Shown here: positions 15,017 to 22,196 of the stretch, one piece after another
How the letters are laid out: each line of letters begins with the position of its first letter
Numbering within the stretch: position 1 is the first letter of the stretch
Source of the DNA: an uncultured Chloroflexota bacterium
Lineage (GTDB): Bacteria > Chloroflexota > Anaerolineae > Aggregatilineales > Phototrophicaceae
Length of the DNA: 22,196 nt
Assembly: GCA_937988705.1 (NCBI GenBank)
Contig: CALKIA010000642.1
Span: forward strand, 1-22,196
Direction of reading: 5' to 3'
The notes under the pieces: model-generated
The model's input: only the letters and a program-made list of their open reading frames with translations
The model's database searches: none
Told to the model about the DNA's origin: nothing
Made by a program: the position numbers and the translations under genes

Positions 15017-16534
15017 ATGACTGGTCCTGTTTTTCCCGATACTTATATCGACCTTCTACCAGAGGTTCGAGCTTTCCTCAGCGAAGAATTGAAGCTGTAC
15101 AGCGGTGGACAATGGGTTTCTGCTCAAAACGGTCATACTTTTGATACGATTGATCCCTCGACCGGGCGCTGGTTAGCGCGCGTGCCGTCGGCGCAGGCCG
15201 AAGATGTGGACGCGGCGGTGCGCGCCGCTCGGCAGGCGTTTGACAGCGGCGCATGGCACATCAAGCTGACGGCGGCTGAACGTGGGCGCTTGATCTGGCG
15301 GCTCGCGGATCTCATGGAAGCGCGCGCGCCGATCCTCGCGCAGCTCGACGCGCTGGATAATGGCAAACCCGTCAAGAAAGCGCAGACGGTCGATGTGCCG
15401 CTGTCTGCCGAACACTTCCGCTATTATGCGGGCTGGACGACCAAGATCGAAGGCGCGACGATTCCGGTCAGCACGCGCGGCATGTTCAATTACACGGTGC
15501 GCGAACCAGTCGGCGTGTGCGGCTTGATCGTGCCGTGGAATTATCCGCTGCTCATGGCGGCGTGGAAGATCGCGCCAGCGCTGGCAGCGGGCAACTGCAT
15601 CATTCTCAAACCCGCCGAACAAACACCATTGAGCGCGTTGTATCTAGCGCAGCTGTTTGAGGAAGTCGGCTTCCCGCCGGGGGTGTTCAATGTGCTGACG
15701 GGCTTTGGTGAAACGGCGGGCGCGGCGCTGGTCGCGCACCCCGGCGTCGACAAAATCGGCTTCACGGGCAGCGCCAGCGTCGCCCAGACGATCATTCGCA
15801 ATTCGGCGAGCACGCTCAAACGGGTGTCGCTCGAACTCGGCGGCAAGAGTCCCAACATCGTGTTTGCCGATGCGGACATGGAACAGGCGGTGGTTGGGGC
15901 GACGTGGGCGATCTTCGGTAACAACGGTCAATCGTGTACCGCTGGATCGCGTTTGTATATCGAACACCGCGTGTTTGACCGCGTTGTGGAAGGCATCGCC
16001 GACGAAGTGGCGAAAATCCGCGTGGGGATGGGAATGCAGGTTGACCAACCTGATCTTGGGCCGGTGGTGAGCGGCGATCAACTGAATACGGTCATGGGCT
16101 TCATTCAGGATGGCTACGCCAGTGGCGCTCAGACGGTGATCGGCGGTCAGCGCCTCGGCGGTGCGCTCGCTAATGGTTATTTCATCGAACCGACGATCTT
16201 CGTCAATGTGCAGGACAGCCTGAAGATCGCCCGCGAGGAGATTTTTGGCCCGGTGGTGTGCGCTATGCCCTTCGACGATGCCGACGAAGTGCTGCAGCGC
16301 GCCAACGAGACGCCCTACGGTTTGGCGGCGGGCTTGTGGACACGTGATCTGGCGAGGGCGCACCGCTTCGCCGCGAAACTGCGCGCGGGTACGATCTGGA
16401 TCAACACGTGGGGTGATACTGATGCTGCCTCACCGTTCGGCGGCTACAAGCAGAGCGGCCATGGCCGGGAAATGGGCAAAGAAGCCCTTGACCTCTACAG
16501 CGAGGTCAAGAGCGTGTGGATTCGGGTGGAATGA
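15017..16534 (+). CDS. NAD(P)-dependent aldehyde dehydrogenase
   Basis: The 505-residue protein is a full-length ALDH-superfamily enzyme. VPWNYPLLMAAWKIAPALAAGN and FTGSASV mark the cofactor domain, Glu273 (LELGGKSPN) is the general base, and Cys307 (GQSCTAGSR) is the nucleophile. The Glu-Cys spacing of 34 is typical, and the closing block SPFGGYKQSGHGREMG is present. It oxidises an aldehyde to a carboxylate in the cytoplasm. AAGGAT precedes the ATG. It sits directly before the class I aldolase, so an attractive role is oxidation of the aldehyde released by that aldolase, like lactaldehyde dehydrogenase after fuculose-1-phosphate cleavage. Substrate specificity is inferred only. Confidence 0.92.
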   Translation: MTGPVFPDTYIDLLPEVRAFLSEELKLYSGGQWVSAQNGHTFDTIDPSTGRWLARVPSAQAEDVDAAVRAARQAFDSGAWHIKLTAAERGRLIWRLADLMEARAPILAQLDALDNGKPVKKAQTVDVPLSAEHFRYYAGWTTKIEGATIPVSTRGMFNYTVREPVGVCGLIVPWNYPLLMAAWKIAPALAAGNCIILKPAEQTPLSALYLAQLFEEVGFPPGVFNVLTGFGETAGAALVAHPGVDKIGFTGSASVAQTIIRNSASTLKRVSLELGGKSPNIVFADADMEQAVVGATWAIFGNNGQSCTAGSRLYIEHRVFDRVVEGIADEVAKIRVGMGMQVDQPDLGPVVSGDQLNTVMGFIQDGYASGAQTVIGGQRLGGALANGYFIEPTIFVNVQDSLKIAREEIFGPVVCAMPFDDADEVLQRANETPYGLAAGLWTRDLARAHRFAAKLRAGTIWINTWGDTDAASPFGGYKQSGHGREMGKEALDLYSEVKSVWIRVE

Positions 16535-16536
16535 CC

Positions 16537-17520
16537 ATGCGCGAATTGAGCATCGGCAAAGTTCGCGGTTTGCAGCGCGCCAGCACAGCGAACGGTCATT
16601 TTCTCATTCTGGCGCTCGATCATCATGATGCGCTGCGCCGGGCGCTGAAACCTGCTGCCCCTGAAGCTGTCACATTCGCCGAGATGGTCGCTTTCAAAAC
16701 CCAAGTCATCCGCGCGCTCGCGCCGGAGGCCAGCGGCGTGCTCCTCGACCCGATCTATGGAGCGGCACAGGCCATTGCGGGTAACTGCCTCGGTCAAACC
16801 GCGCTGCTGTTGGAGCTGGAAAAAGCCGATTATGCGCTTCAGCCGCTGCCGCTCTTGAGCGAAATTTTGCCCGGTTGGAGCGTGAACAAAATTCGGCGGA
16901 TGGGTGCCGAGGGCGTCAAGCTGTTCTACTACTATAACAGCGACGATCTTGGGCGCGCGTCGCAGCAAGATGCGCTGCTGGCGCAGGTCGCCGCCGCGTG
17001 TGCGACAATCGATTTGCCGCTGTACGCCGAACCCATTCTTTATCCGTTGGACGATGAACCCCAAGCTGTACAGCAAGCGCGTTTCACCGAGCGGGTGGTT
17101 ACCGCCGCGCAGCGCGTCGAGGCTTTGGGCGCGGACATCCTCAAAATGGAGTTTCCGCTGCATGCTTCGCAATGGAATGATGAAGCGGCCTCCCACGCGG
17201 CCTGTGCCGCCCTCACCACGGCGACGACGGTGCCGTGGGTGCTGTTGAGCGCGGGCGTTAATTTCGAAGTCTTTTGCGATCAACTGGCGCTGGCGTGTGC
17301 CGCAGGCGCCGCGGGCGTGATCGGCGGACGCGCGATCTGGGGTGAAGCAGCCCAGATCGCTGATGTGGCAGAGCGTGAAGCGTGGTTGCAGACGACGGGA
17401 CGGGACCGGATGCGCCGTCTGGCGGCCATTGTGACCGGCGGTCAAGCGTGGACCACTCGTTTACAACCAGCAGCTGTCTCGACCAACTGGTATCAGCAGT
17501 ATGGGGAGATCGTACCATGA
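16537..17520 (+). CDS. Class I aldolase, LacD/YihT (tagatose-1,6-bisphosphate/sulfofructose-phosphate) family
   Basis: The 327-residue TIM-barrel protein matches the LacD/YihT group. It has LALDHHDALR near the N-terminus, VLLDPIYG, GVKLFYYYNSDD (Lys128), YAEPILYP (Glu165), and DILKMEFPL with Lys203 as the likely Schiff-base lysine. VPWVLLSAGVNFEVF and GVIGGRAIW (Arg265) form the phosphate site. It should cleave a ketose phosphate retro-aldolically to DHAP and an aldehyde. Possible starts are GTG 16516, ATG 16531 and ATG 16537; I chose the last because GGTGGA ends 6 nt upstream. It follows the ALDH gene by 2 nt. Without the substrate-binding residues assigned, tagatose, sulfofructose or another sugar phosphate remain possible. 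Confidence 0.82.
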   Translation: MRELSIGKVRGLQRASTANGHFLILALDHHDALRRALKPAAPEAVTFAEMVAFKTQVIRALAPEASGVLLDPIYGAAQAIAGNCLGQTALLLELEKADYALQPLPLLSEILPGWSVNKIRRMGAEGVKLFYYYNSDDLGRASQQDALLAQVAAACATIDLPLYAEPILYPLDDEPQAVQQARFTERVVTAAQRVEALGADILKMEFPLHASQWNDEAASHAACAALTTATTVPWVLLSAGVNFEVFCDQLALACAAGAAGVIGGRAIWGEAAQIADVAEREAWLQTTGRDRMRRLAAIVTGGQAWTTRLQPAAVSTNWYQQYGEIVP

Positions 17521-18719
17521 GCCAATCTGTCCCCGTCGTCGCGGGCGTTGGCATGACACGTTTCGCCTCTGATCGCCCCGATTGCAATGCGCGCGATTTG
17601 CTCGGCGAGGCGGTGCTGGCACTGTTGGTCGATACGGGTATGAGCCACTTACACGCTGTACAGCACGGTCTGTGCAGTTACGAGAGCGACCACTTCAACA
17701 AGCAAATGACGCTGGCGGCGATCCTGCACGATCATATCGGGTTACTCCCAACACCCACTGTGCGCGTCGAAGGTGGTGGCGCGACCGGGGCGCTGGCCCT
17801 GCGCACCGCCTGGGCACATATTCAGAGCGGTCTATGCGAATCAATCCTCGTGTACGGCTGCGAAACCAACGGGCGCGGTGTCTCGTCCCAGACGGCGAAC
17901 CAGCTATTTGCGCTCTCAGCGGATTTCGACTGGGAGATGATGATCGGCGGCACCTACACCGGGTTTTACGCGGCGATGATGCGCGCGCATATGCACAAAT
18001 ACGGCACAACGCCGGAACAGTTCGCGCATGTGGCGGTGCGCAACCGCCGGAATGCGCAGTACAACCCGCTGGCGCAGAAGCCCATGGACCTCACCATTGC
18101 GGATGTTTTGAATTCGCGTCCAGTCGCCGAGCCGTATCGCTTGCTCGATTGCAGTCTGCTGAGTGATGGGGCGGCGGTTGTGCTGCTTTCGACCGAAGCA
18201 TGGGCACGCGAACACTGTCCCCGTTTTACCCAGCGCCCCGTAGTTCACTACGCGGCAACCGGGTGTGGCACAGATACCATGCGTCTCGGTGACCGCTATC
18301 CCGACATCACCAATTTCCGCGCCAAGCAGACCGCCGCACAGCAAGCTTATGCTATGGTGGGCATCACCACCCCACTGGAAGAAATCGACGTCGCGGAACT
18401 CTACGACAGCTACAGCGGCGTCGAGATTCAAGCGGTCGAAGACCTCGGTTTTGTGCCGTATGGCGAAGGGGGTCGAGCCATTGCAAGCGGGCTGTTTGAC
18501 CTAGACGGCCAACTCCCGGTGAACACCAGCGGTGGATTGCTGGGGCGCGGCGCGCCCGTCGGCGCGACCGGCATTGCTCAAGCGATTGAGATCGCCCAGC
18601 AATTGTGGGGAGAAGCTGACCTCCGACGGCAGGTTAAGGCGGCGCGGCGCGGCTTGACCGACACCCATGCCGGGATCGCGACGATTTCGGTGGTCAACAT
18701 TTTCGAGCGGCGGGATTGA
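17517..18719 (+). CDS. Thiolase-fold protein (SCP2/Ltp2-like) lacking canonical catalytic residues
   Basis: The 400-residue protein has the thiolase fold: VAGVGMTRF at the N-terminus, DGAAVVLLS, and the C-terminal NTSGGLLGRGAPVGATG. The nucleophile position reads VEGGGATG, so Cys is replaced by Gly88. The GHP histidine is Ala346 (GAPVGATG). The EVHD-type His is Tyr296 (AELYDSYS). A Claisen thiolase mechanism is therefore unlikely. Non-thiolase relatives such as the Ltp2-DUF35 steroid side-chain aldolases have remodelled active sites and work with a DUF35 partner, and a DUF35 gene follows here 2 nt later. The ATG overlaps the aldolase stop (ATGA). The frame is open upstream, but that part lies in the aldolase gene. 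Retro-aldol or other C-C bond chemistry on a CoA thioester is my inference. Confidence 0.82.
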   Translation: MSQSVPVVAGVGMTRFASDRPDCNARDLLGEAVLALLVDTGMSHLHAVQHGLCSYESDHFNKQMTLAAILHDHIGLLPTPTVRVEGGGATGALALRTAWAHIQSGLCESILVYGCETNGRGVSSQTANQLFALSADFDWEMMIGGTYTGFYAAMMRAHMHKYGTTPEQFAHVAVRNRRNAQYNPLAQKPMDLTIADVLNSRPVAEPYRLLDCSLLSDGAAVVLLSTEAWAREHCPRFTQRPVVHYAATGCGTDTMRLGDRYPDITNFRAKQTAAQQAYAMVGITTPLEEIDVAELYDSYSGVEIQAVEDLGFVPYGEGGRAIASGLFDLDGQLPVNTSGGLLGRGAPVGATGIAQAIEIAQQLWGEADLRRQVKAARRGLTDTHAGIATISVVNIFERRD

Positions 18720-18721
18720 TC

Positions 18722-19234
18722 ATGGTAATGGTGACCAGCAAGAAAGATGTGCAGACCCTGTCGGCGGTCGAAGGCGATATCTGGGCCGAGTTCAGACAAA
18801 TCGAACGGCTTAACTTGTCGCTGACGCAGACCTACGTGCACACGCTCGGTAAGTATTCACGCTTTTTCATCGAACTGGAGCATCAGCGTTTGCTGGCGAC
18901 GCGCTGCGCCACTTGTGAGCGCGTTTATGCGCCGCCGCGTCCGCTGTGCCCGCACTGCGTCCAGCCCACAGCTTGGATTGAACTGCCGGGAACGGGAACA
19001 GTCGAAACCTTCTCTGTGCTGCACTTTTCGCCGGGCAGTAACGCCGATGTGGCCGCGCTCCCGACCCCCTATGTGTTTGCCTATAGCTTGCTGGACGGCG
19101 CATCGACGCTGTTTCCGCATCTGCTGCGCTGCGCGCCGGAACAAGTCGCGATTGGGCTGCGCGTGCGTGTGCAGTTCGCCACTGAAGCGGTGGAGCATCC
19201 CATTCATCTCATCTACTTTGTCCCAATGGAGTAG
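18722..19234 (+). CDS. DUF35 Zn-ribbon/OB-fold protein, partner of the thiolase-like protein
   Basis: The protein has 170 residues. After a helical N-terminus, a rubredoxin-like zinc ribbon (Cys62, Cys65, Cys76, Cys79; CATC and CPHC) leads into an OB fold (about 85-165, GTGTVETFSVLHF). DUF35 proteins form complexes with thiolase-superfamily enzymes, for example in acyl-CoA condensation, HMG-CoA synthesis and steroid side-chain cleavage, and bridge the CoA substrate. The start is uncertain: ATG 18722 is chosen, with ATG 18728 or TTG 18716 possible; no clear SD is seen, consistent with coupling to the gene just upstream. It probably forms a heteromer with the preceding thiolase-like protein. 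Confidence 0.85.
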   Translation: MVMVTSKKDVQTLSAVEGDIWAEFRQIERLNLSLTQTYVHTLGKYSRFFIELEHQRLLATRCATCERVYAPPRPLCPHCVQPTAWIELPGTGTVETFSVLHFSPGSNADVAALPTPYVFAYSLLDGASTLFPHLLRCAPEQVAIGLRVRVQFATEAVEHPIHLIYFVPME

Positions 19235-19238
19235 TCGT

Positions 19239-20249
19239 ATGTCGGTTCGGAAAGCAAAGTTGATTAATCAGCGCGAGACCATTCTTGAGGATATGTTGGC
19301 GGGTTTTGCGTCGGCTTATCCCGAGATTGTCCGTTTGACTGCGGACGGTCTGATCGTGCGGGCGCAGCCGAAAGCGGCGGGCAAAGTCGGTCTTGTGATC
19401 GGCAACGGCAGCGGTCACGAACCGGCGATGATCGGCTTTGTCGGTGAGGGCTTGTTCGATGTCAATATTCCCGGGGCACTGTTCGCCGCGCCCGGCCCCG
19501 AACGGATCATCGCAGGCATCAAAGCGGCGGATCATGGGGCAGGTGTCTTGCTGTGCGTGTCCCATCACGCTGGCGATTTAATGAATGCGGAGATTGCGCT
19601 CGAACTGTGTGAAGCCGAAGGCCTTGAGAATGTCGAGATGGTCGTGCTGTACGATGATATCTCCAGCGCACCGAAGGGCAGCGAGTCGGAACGGCGCGGC
19701 ACCGCCGGGTTGTTTTTCACATGGAAGATGCTCGGCGCGTTCGCCGAAACAGGCGCATCGCTGGCCGAATGCAAGGCCTTGGCGGAACGCATCCGCGATA
19801 ACACGCGCACGCTGGCGGTTGCGCTCACCTCATGCGCCAGCCCGATCACGGGCGAAGTCATGTTTGACATGCCCGAAGGCGAAATGGAAATCGGCATGGG
19901 CGTACACGGCGAGGTCGGTTCGGGGCGGCATAAGATTGCCAGCGCCGATACGACGATTGACCTCATGCTCCCGCGCATTCTCGAAGACATGCCGTTTCGT
20001 GCTGGTGACGAAGTGCTGGTGCTGATGAACAACAGCGGCAGCATGACTCTCATGGAACTTTACATCCTCCACGGTCGGGTAGGGGCGATTCTAAAAGAAG
20101 CGGGTATCAAGCACTACAAATCGTGGATTGGCCCATACGCCACAACTCAGGAAATGGCGGGTTTTGCGCTCTCCCTGTGCCGGGTCGATGATCAGTTGAA
20201 ACAGTTGTGGGATGCGCCCGCCAACGGCGCCTTCCTGAAAGGTGTGTAG
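19239..20249 (+). CDS. dhaK: Dihydroxyacetone-kinase-type ketose kinase, DhaK subunit
   Basis: The 336-residue protein has the DhaK hallmarks: GNGSGHEPAMIGFVGEG (His60) and GMGVHGEVG, in which His223 is the residue that covalently binds the ketone as a hemiaminal. The usual NYTGD loop reads SHHAGD (Asp113), a deviation that may reflect a substrate other than dihydroxyacetone. GGAG lies 7 nt before the ATG; the longer open frame upstream is an artefact inside the DUF35 gene. It works with DhaL, encoded 3 nt downstream. DhaK-family kinases also phosphorylate erythrulose and related ketoses, so in this cluster it may phosphorylate the ketose made by the isomerase and epimerase. Confidence 0.88.
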   Translation: MSVRKAKLINQRETILEDMLAGFASAYPEIVRLTADGLIVRAQPKAAGKVGLVIGNGSGHEPAMIGFVGEGLFDVNIPGALFAAPGPERIIAGIKAADHGAGVLLCVSHHAGDLMNAEIALELCEAEGLENVEMVVLYDDISSAPKGSESERRGTAGLFFTWKMLGAFAETGASLAECKALAERIRDNTRTLAVALTSCASPITGEVMFDMPEGEMEIGMGVHGEVGSGRHKIASADTTIDLMLPRILEDMPFRAGDEVLVLMNNSGSMTLMELYILHGRVGAILKEAGIKHYKSWIGPYATTQEMAGFALSLCRVDDQLKQLWDAPANGAFLKGV

Positions 20250-20252
20250 CGG

Positions 20253-20897
20253 ATGGCCGAGTTATGGAGCGGTCGCGATTTTGTGAACTGGATTAGCGCG
20301 GTCAGCGCCGCGCTGACCGCGGCTAAAGCCGAACTCAATGCGCTGGATTCAGCGCTCGGTGATGGCGACCACGGCGAGGCCTTGTCCGCCGCGTTTGCGG
20401 ATGCGGCGCAAAAGGCCGCCGCCATCACCGATCCCATGCCGAGCACGGTGCTGCAGGCAACCGCCCAATCGCTGTTCAATCGCATGGGTGGGGCGTCTGG
20501 AGCACTGTATGGCACGCTCTTCCTGCGGATGAGTGCGGTGCTCAAGACGCGTGATGACATTGCGCTGGCGGATTGGCGTGAAGCGCTGACCGCAGGACTT
20601 GCCGGCGTTCAGTCCCGTGGTGGGGCAGCGCCCGGTGATAAAACTATGGTCGATGCGCTCGCACCCGCCGTCGCTGCACTTGGTTCGGCGCCAACGCTGA
20701 CCGAAGGCTTCGCAGCGGCCGCAGCGGTGGCTCAGGCGGGCGCGGAAGCGACCCCTGGGATGGTGGCGAAGTTCGGGCGGGCGAAGTTCGCTGGTGAGCG
20801 GGCTGTCGGCCATGTAGATGCTGGCGCGCGTTCGGTCGCGATTCTGTTCATCGTGCTGGCTGACTTCTGGAAAGAGCAGAATCATGGCGAAAACTAA
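20253..20897 (+). CDS. dhaL: Dihydroxyacetone-kinase-type ketose kinase, DhaL (nucleotide-binding) subunit
   Basis: The 214-residue protein has the DhaL signatures: LDSALGDGDHGEAL, with Asp32, Asp37 and Asp39 coordinating the Mg-nucleotide, GGASGALYG, GDKTMVDAL, and the C-terminal RAKFAGERAVGHVDAGARS. It supplies ATP/ADP to DhaK. In PTS-dependent systems a DhaM recharges bound ADP; no dhaM is visible here, so an ATP-exchanging enzyme as in fused kinases is more likely, unless dhaM lies elsewhere. It is translationally coupled to dhaK and overlaps the isomerase gene by 14 nt. Confidence 0.88.
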   Translation: MAELWSGRDFVNWISAVSAALTAAKAELNALDSALGDGDHGEALSAAFADAAQKAAAITDPMPSTVLQATAQSLFNRMGGASGALYGTLFLRMSAVLKTRDDIALADWREALTAGLAGVQSRGGAAPGDKTMVDALAPAVAALGSAPTLTEGFAAAAAVAQAGAEATPGMVAKFGRAKFAGERAVGHVDAGARSVAILFIVLADFWKEQNHGEN

Positions 20898-22196
20898 ACT
20901 GCGCATTGGCTATATCGGTACGTCGATTGCTAGCTACTTTGCGACCGAATATCACCAGCGCGAACGGGCGATCAGCGGCTTAGAGGTGCTCGCTGCCGCG
21001 TGGGATTTTGAGTTGGTCGCCATTGCGGACGAAATTATGTCGGTTGAAGCGGCCGAGCAAGCCGCCGAACGTCTGCGCGCCGAACAGATCGACTTTCTGC
21101 TCGTGCAAACCGCCGGGTGCAGCATCGGTGAGCAAATTCTGCCCTTGGCGCGAGTCGTACCCCGCATCGGCTTGTGGGCAACCCCGGAACCGCACGAGGA
21201 CGGTGACATCAAACTGCATTCGTTCGTCTCGATGAGCCATTTTGCCAGCATACTCGTCCAGACGCTTGAAGCGGAACACATCCCATTCAAGTGGTTTTAT
21301 GGGCATGTAGAAACCGAAGAATTTCAGCGCCCATTCGGCATTACCGTGCGCGCGTTAACCGCTGTTAAAAACATGGACAAGGCGCGAATCGGTTGGTTCG
21401 GTGGATTAGCACCGGGGTTTATCAACATGCAGTTTGATACCGAGCGGATGCGCCAAAAACTGGGCGTTGATGTTGTTGCTCACGAACTAAGTGACCTTAT
21501 TCAGCGTGCCAAAGGTTACGATTCAGAGGTTGTTGCTCAAACCGTGCGGGAAATCTATGCCGCGGCCCGTTCAGTGCGCGTTTCTGAGTCAGCCGCATTT
21601 GATCGGGTGACGCGCCTCTATCTGGCACTGAGTGATACGGCGCGCGAGCAAGGCTATGACGCGCTAGCCGTTTCGTGTTGGTCAGAATTTCAGGAAGCCT
21701 ATCGCATCGCACCCTGCATGGCCTACAGTTGGATGGGCAGCGAAGATGGGATCGCCGTCTCGTGTGAAGGTGATGTCTACGGGGCGATCAGTATGTATCT
21801 GCTCAATTTGCTCAGCGGCGCGCACGGTTCGTCTACACTGCTCGATATGGCGGTAATCGATACGGTTGATCCGGCGGCGCTGATGTGGCACTGCGGGGTA
21901 TCGCCTCGGCATTTTGCCAACCAAGCTGGCATTCAATGGGTCGATCATGTGACGTTGGGGCGTAAGTCGACCAATGTGTACGGCGTCGCCGGGGATCAGG
22001 TGTTCGCCGCGAATCCAGCGACGATCAGCTATCTCAGTCGGAGCGGTGACATTCTGCTGGTTGTCGGCGCGGCGATCGTCGAACGCGAGAACCCGGGCTA
22101 TGCCGGCACCCGCGGTTGGTTCACTGATTTCACATTGAACCGTGACCCTGTCACCCTGCACGATCTGGTCCATACGCTGACGAGCGGCGGTCATCC
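20884..22196 (+). CDS. L-fucose/L-arabinose isomerase-superfamily sugar isomerase, 3' end missing
   Basis: The frame from ATG 20884 stays open to the window edge (437 codons visible). GGAAAGAG (20869-20876) lies 7 nt upstream of the ATG, and the gene starts inside dhaL. It begins MAKTKLRIGYIGTS and contains the superfamily core SCWSEFQEAYRIAPCMAYSW followed by GIAVSCEGDVYGAISMYLLN. There the Glu and Asp of CEGDV correspond to the region of catalytic metal ligands in FucI/AraA-type isomerases. These enzymes interconvert aldoses and ketoses with a divalent metal. Here it would supply the ketose for the epimerase and the DhaKL kinase. The sequence is distant from classical FucI, so sugar specificity is open. 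Confidence 0.8.
   Translation, partial: MAKTKLRIGYIGTSIASYFATEYHQRERAISGLEVLAAAWDFELVAIADEIMSVEAAEQAAERLRAEQIDFLLVQTAGCSIGEQILPLARVVPRIGLWATPEPHEDGDIKLHSFVSMSHFASILVQTLEAEHIPFKWFYGHVETEEFQRPFGITVRALTAVKNMDKARIGWFGGLAPGFINMQFDTERMRQKLGVDVVAHELSDLIQRAKGYDSEVVAQTVREIYAAARSVRVSESAAFDRVTRLYLALSDTAREQGYDALAVSCWSEFQEAYRIAPCMAYSWMGSEDGIAVSCEGDVYGAISMYLLNLLSGAHGSSTLLDMAVIDTVDPAALMWHCGVSPRHFANQAGIQWVDHVTLGRKSTNVYGVAGDQVFAANPATISYLSRSGDILLVVGAAIVERENPGYAGTRGWFTDFTLNRDPVTLHDLVHTLTSGGH

Noticed and set aside
16495..17445. Long antisense frame (316 codons) opposite the aldolase gene
   Set aside because: Its His/Arg/Gln-rich composition and lack of any family motif are typical of shadows of GC-rich coding DNA.
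17382..17516. Upstream extension of the thiolase-like frame
   Set aside because: It lies within the aldolase gene; the MSQSVPVVAGVGMTRF start at 17517 matches the family N-terminus.
18915..19238. Upstream extension of the dhaK frame
   Set aside because: It is Arg/Cys-rich out-of-frame sequence of the DUF35 gene; ATG 19239 has a good ribosome site and the correct DhaK start.
16537..22196. Sulfoquinovose (sulfo-EMP-like) pathway
   Set aside because: The aldolase family includes YihT, but the window has no sulfoquinovosidase, sulfolactaldehyde reductase or sulfonate exporter, so this is only one possibility.
1..22196. CRISPR arrays, rRNA genes, insertion sequences
   Set aside because: No regularly spaced repeats, rRNA segments or transposase genes are seen in the window.

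Overview
The window looks like chromosomal DNA of a free-living, moderately GC-rich bacterium with tightly packed catabolic operons. Chloroflexota is my best guess from overall gene style. No rRNA or marker gene is present, so the phylum is an inference only.

Left end (1-3.3 kb): the 3' part of a phage/plasmid-type primase-helicase (TOPRIM plus P-loop ATPase, open at the left edge) converges on a dinD-type DNA-damage gene. A small repeat-rich spacer separates them. This is probably the edge of an integrated element, but I see no integrase, tRNA or att repeat. Next (3.3-4.7 kb) is a rhodanese-type (mercaptopyruvate) sulfurtransferase behind a roughly 250-nt leader. The leader has a good sigma-70-type promoter, a short Cys-rich ORF, mutually exclusive helices and a terminator, which resembles a transcription attenuator.

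Centre (4.7-8.05 kb): a leftward operon of a GntR/FCD regulator, an OPA-like MFS transporter and a CaiB/BaiF CoA-transferase. It diverges from a rightward operon that runs off the right edge. The divergent spacer carries a TTGACA promoter and two inverted copies of a CTGAAATCT element, which are candidate operators.

Right (8.06-22.2 kb): a long co-directional cluster, mostly with overlapping or nearly touching genes. In order it holds a ketose 3-epimerase, a YnjBCD-like ABC importer (binding protein, two permeases, ATPase), a nucleoside-hydrolase homologue, a nucleoside-phosphorylase homologue, an aldehyde dehydrogenase, a LacD/YihT-type class I aldolase, a thiolase-fold protein lacking the catalytic residues, its DUF35 Zn-ribbon/OB partner, DhaK, DhaL, and a FucI/AraA-type sugar isomerase truncated by the window edge.

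Working model (inference): a glycoside or nucleoside-like compound is imported and its glycosidic bond is cut by the hydrolase or phosphorylase. The free aldose is isomerised to a ketose, epimerised at C3, phosphorylated by DhaKL and cleaved by the class I aldolase to DHAP plus an aldehyde, which is oxidised to an acid. The CoA-transferase and the atypical thiolase/DUF35 pair could process the acid further as a CoA thioester. I do not recognise this gene combination as a described pathway, and the substrate cannot be read from the sequence.
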